Shown here: piece after piece, positions 6,030 to 11,273 of the stretch
Layout of the letters: each line of letters starts with the position of its first letter
Position numbering within the stretch: the stretch's first letter is position 1
From: CAYTAP01 sp964435775
GTDB lineage: Bacteria; Planctomycetota; Phycisphaerae; Tepidisphaerales; Tepidisphaeraceae
NCBI GenBank assembly: GCA_964435775.1
Contig: CAYTAP010000120.1
Span: 1 to 11,273 of the forward strand
Length of the DNA: 11,273 bases
Direction: 5' to 3'
Notes under the pieces: model-generated
The model's input: only the letters and a program-made list of their open reading frames with translations
Told to the model about the DNA's origin: nothing
Databases searched by the model: none
Made by a program: the position numbers and the translations under genes

Positions 6030-7787
6030 ATGGCGGAAAACACCGAACAGATCGAAGCGAAACTGGCGGCGTATGTCGATGGAATGCTCGACGACGCCGA
6101 GCGCGCGCAGATTGAAGCTCACCTCAAGACCAATCCCCAGCACCGGGCGCTGCTTGATGATTTGATTACGCACCGACTGCTCCTGCGCGATTTGCCCAAG
6201 GCGACGGCGCCGGCGGAGGTGATCGAGCGGATGGAAGCGCATCTGGAACGCTCGGGGCTGCTCGATGACACGCCGCACGAGTTCGCGCATCCGGGGCGGC
6301 GGGAGAGCCGATGGGGTCGGGTGGCAGCGATCGCGGCCATCGTCCTGCTTGTCCTTGGATTGGGGGGAATTGTCACATACGTCACGCGCACCGTGCCAGG
6401 CACGACGGTGACGACTGCGCTGAACACGGGGAAGGAAACGCCTGCGACAACCCAACCCGAGACGCCTGGATTGTTTGTTGATGCGCGGAATCCAACGCGC
6501 GACGGGGCGAAACCGACGCCACAGGCGGCGGCGTCACGGAAAGATCAATCGCCATCGAATGCCGGCGGGGGGCATGCGCCCCAAGCGCTACCGGCGGGAG
6601 ATGAAGGAACGCTGGCGAAAGGTCTTGATGCGAGTTTGCCCGGCGCTGCGACTGCGGCGGTGAGCGCGGCACCGGCCGACCGCTGGGCACGGGAGGTTGA
6701 AACGCGCCGCCTCGATCGCCTCCTGGGCGACTCCCAGCGCCCGCGCGTGCTCCTGCTGGTGGACACCAACCAATCGGCGGTTGCCAACCGGCAGGTGCTC
6801 GCGTTTCTGCAAGCGGGGCAATTCGTCCCGCAAACTCCGACGGCGACGACGCAACAGGCGGCGGAAGATCAAGATGCCGGCATGAGAAACGTGAGCGACG
6901 CCGTTGTCGACGCCACCACGCGGCCAGTGGAAGCTTCGAAGGAACTTCAAGGTCGGCCGGCGATGCAATTGTATGTGTCGCAAGTGAAGGCGTCCGAACC
7001 GTCGGCCGGCGCCGCGACGACCCGGGCGATGGCCGATGAGACGCAACGTTTCGCGGCGATCCATGACGTGGCACGCGATGACAAGGCGAGCGACGAGCGA
7101 TCGGCCCAGGTCTATGTCGCCAGCGGCATGACCCGGGGGCAGGTTGAATCATTGCGACAATCATTGGCAAGCAACTCGGCCGATCCGCGTCAGCAGGTGT
7201 ACGAGCGACCGCTGGTTGCGGTGGTCCCGGCGGAAAGTGGCACGGACGGCCCGTCCGTGGTTTCGCCTGAAACTTCGCAGACATTGGAAGAAGCGAAGAC
7301 GGATCGCCTGGAAGCGCCCAAGCCCATGGGCGAGACGCCCATGCCACGACGGCAGGATGTCGGCGGCGACGCTCCGGCAGCGCCCACCACGGCGACAGCC
7401 TCTGTGGAGGCATTGCGGGCACAATCGCAACATGAAGCGGCGGCAACGCAGCCGACGACCCGGTCGCATGCGGCAATGGAAGCGGGCGACGTGGCATTCC
7501 AAGGCACATCGAGCGATGTTGAAAGCACGGAAGCGGAGATGCCGCTGGACGTGGTCATCGTCGTGCAACGGCGGGTTGAAGCACCGATTGAACCAATGCC
7601 GACCACCGCGCCGACGACGCAAGGCGCCGTCGCACCGCCTCGGATGATTTTGCAGCGGACCGAAGCCGGTGATCCGGCGCCTGCCACGCAGTCCCTCGCG
7701 CCCGCGCTGCACGACCACGCCGATGCGCCGTCGCCGAGCACCGCGCCCGCTTCGCCGGATCCGGCCAGTCACGCCGATGCACCCTGA
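6030..7787 (+). CDS. Anti-sigma-like membrane protein with long outer domain
   Basis: The 585-residue product has the layout of a transmembrane anti-sigma factor. A cytoplasmic helical domain (about residues 1-75, AAYVDGMLDDAERAQIEAHL) matches the N-terminal anti-sigma helices. A basic stretch (RRESRWGR) and one transmembrane helix (about 97-117) follow. The zinc-binding HxxxCxxC motif is absent: after EAHL comes KTNPQHR and the protein has no cysteine there. The ~465-residue outer part is long, rich in Ala, Thr, Pro and Gln, and mostly low complexity. It carries a few ordered patches: RVLLLVDTNQSAVANRQVLAF (~239-259, possible alpha/beta unit), AQVYVASGMTRGQVESLRQSL (~359-379) and LDVVIVVQRR (~506-515). 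It lies 69 bases after the sigma gene and probably holds that sigma at the membrane until a signal acts on the outer part. A repeat element is embedded in frame at residues 432-438. Confidence 0.8.
   Translation: MAENTEQIEAKLAAYVDGMLDDAERAQIEAHLKTNPQHRALLDDLITHRLLLRDLPKATAPAEVIERMEAHLERSGLLDDTPHEFAHPGRRESRWGRVAAIAAIVLLVLGLGGIVTYVTRTVPGTTVTTALNTGKETPATTQPETPGLFVDARNPTRDGAKPTPQAAASRKDQSPSNAGGGHAPQALPAGDEGTLAKGLDASLPGAATAAVSAAPADRWAREVETRRLDRLLGDSQRPRVLLLVDTNQSAVANRQVLAFLQAGQFVPQTPTATTQQAAEDQDAGMRNVSDAVVDATTRPVEASKELQGRPAMQLYVSQVKASEPSAGAATTRAMADETQRFAAIHDVARDDKASDERSAQVYVASGMTRGQVESLRQSLASNSADPRQQVYERPLVAVVPAESGTDGPSVVSPETSQTLEEAKTDRLEAPKPMGETPMPRRQDVGGDAPAAPTTATASVEALRAQSQHEAAATQPTTRSHAAMEAGDVAFQGTSSDVESTEAEMPLDVVIVVQRRVEAPIEPMPTTAPTTQGAVAPPRMILQRTEAGDPAPATQSLAPALHDHADAPSPSTAPASPDPASHADAP
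7325..7343. repeat. 19-bp palindromic element, copy 2, inside a gene
   Basis: Identical to the element at 5009-5027, but here inside the anti-sigma-like gene, where it is read in frame as PMGETPM (residues 432-438). It falls in the disordered, low-complexity outer region, where an insertion could be tolerated. About 30 bases later the 14-base word GCTCCGGCAGCGCC (7371-7384) matches, in reverse orientation, part of the 9660-9709 palindrome; this may be coincidence in GC-rich DNA. Confidence 0.75.
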
Positions 7788-8100
7788 TAAGCCTCACCGC
7801 CCCTCGATGGCCCGCGAGTCTCGACGCCCCGTTTGGTTGCATCGCCACTTTGAACCGCGGGGAAGCCCCCTCCCCAACCCTCCCCCGCGCGTACGAGGGG
7901 GGAGGGAGAATACGAGCCGGAAGCGTAAGCGACGGACTTCCCCCTTCATCGCGCACTTGCGGGGCGGGGGCTGGGTTTTGGCAAACGCCCGCCTCATGTC
8001 CCGTGCGAATTATTTTTTCGATTTGACCTAACCTCCCAACATATTGGATGTCTACTCAGGTGAGCGGCATGAACGGATTGTTCACTTGAGGAGAACGGCG
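7788..8100. other. Gap with repeat-like fragments, no gene seen
   Basis: I see no coding region in this 313-base gap. CCCTCCCCC (7878-7886) pairs with GGGGGAGGG (7898-7906) in a GC-rich hairpin. Just after it, CCGGAAGCGTAAGCGACGG (7917-7935) is a word I associate with dispersed planctomycete repeats, but only one copy is visible here. Closer to the small gene at 8101, TTGACC (8023-8028) could be a -35 box, but no good -10 follows at normal spacing. TGAAC-GGATT-GTTCA (8070-8084) is a small inverted repeat just before the ribosome binding site. Confidence 0.55.
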
Positions 8101-8193
8101 ATGGAAACGCGACGGGCGGCCCCACTGATCGGATGGATTGCGGTGTTCGGATACGTCGCACTCTGTGCCCTGATGGGATTCTGGCCGATGTGA
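8101..8193 (+). CDS. 30-residue single-pass membrane peptide
   Basis: The ORF is 30 codons long and too short for normal gene calling. The peptide begins METRR and continues with an almost uninterrupted hydrophobic stretch at about residues 6-29 (including LIGWIAVFGYVALCALMGF), long enough for one membrane helix. The two arginines at the N-terminus predict an inside N-terminus. GAGGAG (8088-8093) lies seven bases before the ATG, one of the best ribosome binding sites in the window. The stop is followed by a hairpin and a strong intrinsic terminator, so the peptide appears to have its own short transcript. I do not recognise it. Options are a small regulatory membrane protein, a toxin-like peptide, or a chance ORF in front of a small RNA. 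It lies downstream of the sigma/anti-sigma pair, but more than 300 bases away. Confidence 0.65.
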   Translation: METRRAAPLIGWIAVFGYVALCALMGFWPM

Positions 8194-8226
8194 ATGGACG
8201 ATGATGTCGCAACGAAACAAACATTT

Positions 8227-8265
8227 GGGAGGTCGATCCTGCGGGTGAAAACCCGTCGGCCTCTC
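8227..8265 (+). other. GAAA-capped hairpin with internal loop
   Basis: CGGGT (8242-8246) and ACCCG (8251-8255) pair around a GAAA tetraloop. Outside an internal loop, GGGAGG (8227-8232) pairs with CCTCTC (8260-8265), with one G-U pair. It lies between the small gene and the terminator at 8288-8329, so it would be in the 3' untranslated part of that transcript. It could be a stabilising structure or part of a small RNA; no known RNA family is recognised. Confidence 0.45.
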
Positions 8266-8287
8266 AAAACAGGCTACACCCCTTCCC

Positions 8288-8329
8288 ATGCCCTGGACGA
8301 TTTTCCTCCCTCGTCCGGGGCATCTTTTT
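8288..8329 (+). terminator. Strong intrinsic terminator
   Basis: A 13-bp stem (8288-8300 with 8311-8323, one G-U pair) and a 10-base loop are followed by CTTTTT (8324-8329). This is a standard Rho-independent terminator for plus-strand transcription, ending the transcript that carries the 30-codon gene. It separates that gene from the xylose isomerase promoter. Confidence 0.85.
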
Positions 8330-8358
8330 GCGCGCTGTTGCGAGCATCGTCGGCGCTC

Positions 8359-8387
8359 TTGGCCGGGCGCGCCATCCATATTACAAT
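8359..8387 (+). promoter_or_regulatory. Probable xylA promoter
   Basis: TTGGCC (8359-8364), a 17-base spacer and TACAAT (8382-8387) match the sigma-70 consensus at 4/6 and 5/6. It lies just after the terminator and gives a leader of about 40 bases before the xylose isomerase start, so xylA looks independently transcribed. No clear xylose-repressor operator is visible. Confidence 0.55.
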
Positions 8388-8434
8388 TCGGACTTATTCG
8401 TCGTGTTAACAACCACCCTGGAAAGAGGAAAATG

Positions 8435-9604
8435 ATGGCTGATTCATACGCACCGGATCCGAAGCTCAAGTTTACGTTTGGTCTGTGGACGATCGCCAAC
8501 CAGGGGCGCGACCCGTTCGGCGAGGCGGTGCGCGACAAGTTTTCGCTTCGGCAGATTCTCGACATTCTCGGCGACGTCGGCGCGTACGGGGTGAACTTTC
8601 ACGACAACGATGCCATCCCGATCGACGCGACCGCGGCCGAGGCGGATCAGATCCTCAAGGACTTCAAGAAGGGGATGAAGGCGAACGGGCTGGCATGTCC
8701 GATGGCGACGACCAACCTCTTTTCCGATCCGGTCTTCAAGGATGGGGCGTTCACAAGCAACAACGCCCGCATTCGCGCCTACGCAATTCAAAAGGCGATG
8801 CGCGGGATGGAATACGGCGCGCAGCTTGGCGCGAAGATGTACGTCTTCTGGGGCGGGCGCGAAGGGACCGAAAGCGACGCCACGAAGAATCCGGTTGACG
8901 CGATCAAGCGATTCCGCGAGGCGATCAACTTCCTGTGCGAATACAACATCCAGCAGAAGTTCGGCTACAAGTTCGCCTTCGAGGCCAAACCCAACGAGCC
9001 GCGCGGGCATCTGTATTTCGCCGTCACGGGCAGCTACCTGGCGCTGATTCCCACGCTGGATCATCCGGAGATGTGCGGCGTCAATCCGGAGTTCGCGCAT
9101 GAAACGATGGCGGGTTTGAACTTCGTCCATCACGTCGCGCAGGCGCTGGAGATGAAGAAGCTGTTCCACGTCGATCTGAACGATCAGGAGATGGGGCGCT
9201 ATGACCAGGATTACCGTTTCGCGAGCGTCAACTACAAGAGCGCGTTTTTCCTTGTGAAATTGCTTGAGGATTATGGCTACAACGGCAGCCGGCATTTTGA
9301 CGCCCACGCCTATCGCCAGAGCAACGTCGAGGACGTCAAGGCGTTCGCCAGCGGCTGCATGCGAAGCTACATGATCCTGAAGGAAAAGGCCGCCCGCTGG
9401 AACGCCGACAAGGAAATCCAGCAGTTGCTCAAGGTGATCAACCAGGGGGATGTGGCGATGGAGAAGCTGACCAAGCGCTTCAACGCGGGGAACGCGAAGA
9501 AGCTCCTGGCCGCGCCGCTGGATCGGATCGCCCTGGCCAAGGAGCGGTTGCCGTATGAGCGGCTCGATCAATTGACGATGGAAGTGATCCTCGGGGCGCG
9601 GTGA
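8435..9604 (+). CDS. xylA: Xylose isomerase, class I (actinobacterial type)
   Basis: XylA interconverts D-xylose and D-xylulose (and glucose and fructose) in the cytoplasm, using two divalent metal ions. The 389-residue length and the wording match the short class I enzymes of Streptomyces (about 388 residues): FTFGLWT, GRDPFGE, NFHDND, MATTNLFSDPVFKDG, WGGREG, KPNEPRG, GVNPEFAHE and AGLNF. The active-site residues align with a constant offset of +2 from Streptomyces numbering: H56 and D59, E183, K185, E219, H222, D247, D257, D259 and D289. One local oddity is HFDAHAYR instead of the usual HFD-x-K-P-x-R. I chose the ATG at 8435 because AGAGGA (8424-8429) lies five bases upstream; an adjacent in-frame ATG at 8432 is only two bases from that site. 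No xylulokinase or transporter is in the window, so the gene stands alone here. Confidence 0.97.
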   Translation: MADSYAPDPKLKFTFGLWTIANQGRDPFGEAVRDKFSLRQILDILGDVGAYGVNFHDNDAIPIDATAAEADQILKDFKKGMKANGLACPMATTNLFSDPVFKDGAFTSNNARIRAYAIQKAMRGMEYGAQLGAKMYVFWGGREGTESDATKNPVDAIKRFREAINFLCEYNIQQKFGYKFAFEAKPNEPRGHLYFAVTGSYLALIPTLDHPEMCGVNPEFAHETMAGLNFVHHVAQALEMKKLFHVDLNDQEMGRYDQDYRFASVNYKSAFFLVKLLEDYGYNGSRHFDAHAYRQSNVEDVKAFASGCMRSYMILKEKAARWNADKEIQQLLKVINQGDVAMEKLTKRFNAGNAKKLLAAPLDRIALAKERLPYERLDQLTMEVILGAR

Positions 9605-9659
9605 AAGCGCCGGGGCGCCCCTGGGTAATGGTCAACATTTGATGCCCATGTCCATGAAT

Positions 9660-9709
9660 GGAGGGCGTCGCTCCCGCGACGCCGCGGCGCTGCCGGAGCA
9701 ACGCCCTCC
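9660..9709. repeat. 50-bp palindrome, copy 2 (slightly decayed)
   Basis: Same element as 5098-5147, in the same orientation. The left arm is identical; the right arm (9692-9709) has two mismatches that weaken the stem, and one centre base differs. It lies 56 bases after the xylA stop. The rest of the gap (9605-9822) holds GGGGCGCCCC just after xylA, without a T-run, and possible weak promoter words (GATACT at 9776-9781), but no gene. Confidence 0.88.
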
Positions 9710-9822
9710 AATGTGCGCTGGCGCCGTGCGTGAGGTCACAAAAACAACGACTTTCTCCTCCTGTCGCCCGAGCGGGATACTTTTGCTTTTCCATTTGACG
9801 GAGGATTACGATCCGACGTTGG

Positions 9823-11273
9823 ATGAGGCCGGTTTTCCTGCGCGTTGTGGGGAGTACTCGGCGAGGGCGCACATGGTGCCTTTGTCGGGGCGCGGTGGTG
9901 TTGACGGGGGCCTGTTTTATCAGCATCGCCGCGGGCGCGGCCTGGACACAGTCGGCCGGGGGGGCGACACCGCAATCCCCATCACCCGCATCCGCGCCGG
10001 CCGCGCGGAGCGCCCACGCGTCAATACCAGATCCCACCTCCCAGTCCGCCGCGCAAAAGTTGATTCATGAATTGTTCCGCGCGGACTTCGCGCAACGCAC
10101 GCCCGCCGGGCGCAAGGCGCTGGCGCGGAAGTTGATTGAGCAGGCGGCGGTGACGCTGCATGATCCGGCGGCGGTGTATGTGTTGCTGGATGACGCCCGC
10201 GAATTGGCCGAGCGGGGGGAGGATCCGGCGATGGCGATGGAGACGATCACGCGGTTGGAGCGCGGGTTCGAGATTGAGGCGCTCCCGCTGCGATGGAGTT
10301 CATTGACGGCGATCAACCACGCCGCCGCGTCCCCGGGCGTTCGGGCATCGGTTGCGACAGAGGCGCTGGCGTGTGTCGATCAATCGATCGGCGCGGGACA
10401 ACTGGATGCGGCGTCGCGCTTTGCGGCGCTGGCCGACCGTGCCGCCGACAAGAGCCAGAGCGTTCCCTTGGCGCTTAAAGTGCGATCGGTGATCAAGGAA
10501 CTGGCGGCGCTGCGACAGGATGAAGCCCGCTGTCGCGCGGCCGAATTGCAACTCCAACAGAATCCCGACGATGCCGCATCGCACGCCATTGTCGGACGAA
10601 ACCTCTGCTTCATGCGAGCCGACTGGGAGCAGGGCCTGGCGCACCTGGCGGCGGGGGATGACCCTGCGCTGCGATCCATCGCCGCGCGGGAGCTGGCGAT
10701 GAAGGGCGCCGACAACCCGGCGGAGGTGATGGCGCTGGCCAATCTGTGGTGGGATTATTCGCAATCACAAAATCGTTTTGCAGCGCTGCACATTCAAAAT
10801 CACGCGGCCGGCTGGTATCGCCGGGCGATGCCGGGCTTGAGCGGGATCAATCTCGCCGTGGCGCGGCAGCGGATGGGGAAGATCGAGGCCGACCCGGCGC
10901 TTCTGTCGCAATTGGCGCCCGGTTTGTCGGCGGAGATCTACGCCGGCCAGCAGTTTCAACACCTCCTCCTGCGCCGAATCGATCCGCAGATCAACAACGA
11001 CTGGGGCAAGGAAGCGCCCGGCGACGGTTTGCCCAAGGATGATTTTTCAATCCGTTGGCGCGGCTTTATCAAGATCAACAAGGCGGGGCATTACACATTC
11101 GGCGTGATCGCCAACATGGGGGCGCGGCTGATTGTCGATGGTCAGACGATCATTGAATCGGAGAATCTGTCGCGCAGCCGCAAGGGAATGTCGGCCGAGG
11201 TGGAATTGACGCAAGGCGCCCACGCGATCCAGGCGGAAGTATGGGACGGTGGCGGCGTGGCGAAGATGATCGT
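9823..11273 (+). CDS. Secreted helical-module and PA14 protein (3' partial)
   Basis: The ORF is open to the right edge; 483 codons are visible and no stop is reached. A signal-like N-terminus has a long basic part (R2, R7, R13, R14, R16, R22) and a hydrophobic core at about residues 24-40. A Ser/Ala/Pro linker follows to about residue 75. Residues ~78-360 look all-helical and TPR-like. They include LCFMRADWEQGLAHLAAGDD (~261-280) and ANLWWDYSQSQ to WYRRAMPGLSGI (~306-342), motifs I associate with a planctomycete helical module often joined to binding domains. From about residue 371 a PA14 domain begins, with FSIRWRGFIKINKAGHYTFG, GARLIVDGQTII and LTQGAHAIQAEVWDGGG. PA14 domains usually bind carbohydrates. 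The ATG at 9823 lacks a nearby Shine-Dalgarno site (a GGAGG lies 18 bases upstream). The protein is probably exported and may bind polysaccharide; a downstream catalytic domain cannot be excluded. Confidence 0.82.
   Translation, partial: MRPVFLRVVGSTRRGRTWCLCRGAVVLTGACFISIAAGAAWTQSAGGATPQSPSPASAPAARSAHASIPDPTSQSAAQKLIHELFRADFAQRTPAGRKALARKLIEQAAVTLHDPAAVYVLLDDARELAERGEDPAMAMETITRLERGFEIEALPLRWSSLTAINHAAASPGVRASVATEALACVDQSIGAGQLDAASRFAALADRAADKSQSVPLALKVRSVIKELAALRQDEARCRAAELQLQQNPDDAASHAIVGRNLCFMRADWEQGLAHLAAGDDPALRSIAARELAMKGADNPAEVMALANLWWDYSQSQNRFAALHIQNHAAGWYRRAMPGLSGINLAVARQRMGKIEADPALLSQLAPGLSAEIYAGQQFQHLLLRRIDPQINNDWGKEAPGDGLPKDDFSIRWRGFIKINKAGHYTFGVIANMGARLIVDGQTIIESENLSRSRKGMSAEVELTQGAHAIQAEVWDGGGVAKMI

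Noticed and set aside
6382..7509. 375-codon minus-strand frame opposite the anti-sigma-like gene
   Set aside because: Pro/Arg/Ser-rich shadow with no start signal or recognisable domain.
8288..8434. Longer xylA start at 8288
   Set aside because: The ATG lies in the left arm of the intrinsic terminator, and the 49 extra residues do not match any XylA N-terminus. AGAGGA supports 8435.
8444..9571. 375-codon minus-strand frame opposite xylA
   Set aside because: Shadow of the xylose isomerase gene, whose catalytic residues are all intact on the plus strand.
9607..9621. GGGGCGCCCC hairpin after xylA as a terminator
   Set aside because: The stem is short and there is no T-run after it.
9639..10070. 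143-codon plus-strand frame before the PA14 gene
   Set aside because: It begins in the 50-bp palindrome and overlaps the signal-peptide region of the PA14 gene in another frame; its composition is arginine-rich and without domain features.
1..11273. CRISPR arrays, tRNA, rRNA, transposases, phage genes, defence genes
   Set aside because: I looked for regularly spaced repeats, tRNA-like cloverleafs and known enzyme motifs on both strands and saw none; the repeats present are irregularly spaced palindromes.

Overview
The window is GC-rich bacterial chromosomal DNA. It most resembles a member of the Planctomycetota, probably near the Phycisphaerae. The pointers are a PEP-CTERM surface protein next to a pseudopilin-like protein with a degenerate H-X9-DG tail, an ECF sigma factor paired with a very long anti-sigma-like membrane protein, a secreted helical-module plus PA14 protein, weak or absent Shine-Dalgarno sites at several starts, and many short palindromic repeats in the gaps. 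The taxonomy is an inference from gene style; no rRNA or other marker is present.

Left part, minus strand (1-4440). A three-gene block reads leftward: a PEP-CTERM protein (2401-1439), a pseudopilin-like protein (1391-564) and a small membrane-anchored protein (544-128). In front of it are a perfect TTGACA -35 box and a 19-bp palindrome that resembles a Fur-type operator. Upstream of that block, and separated from it by a long compound hairpin (2559-2627), is a separate UbiD-family decarboxylase gene (4259-2694).

Middle part, plus strand (4440-7990). An unrecognised 136-residue protein (4548-4958) has a near-ideal extended -10 promoter flanked by an inverted repeat. It is followed by a gap holding two repeat elements, then an ECF sigma factor (5283-5960) with its own promoter, and a 585-residue anti-sigma-like protein (6030-7787). 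The sigma factor and its membrane partner probably form one envelope-sensing transcription unit.

Right part, plus strand (7990-11273). A 30-codon membrane peptide (8101-8193) with a textbook ribosome binding site is followed by a hairpin and a strong intrinsic terminator (8288-8329). Next come a separate promoter and a complete class I xylose isomerase gene (8435-9604). After a second copy of the 50-bp palindrome, a secreted PA14 protein (9823 onward) runs off the right edge.

The most interesting items are the 30-residue membrane peptide with its own terminator, the Fur-like palindrome in front of the PEP-CTERM/pseudopilin block, and the repeat families, one of which also lies in frame inside the anti-sigma gene. 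I found no CRISPR array, transposase, tRNA, rRNA or obvious defence system.
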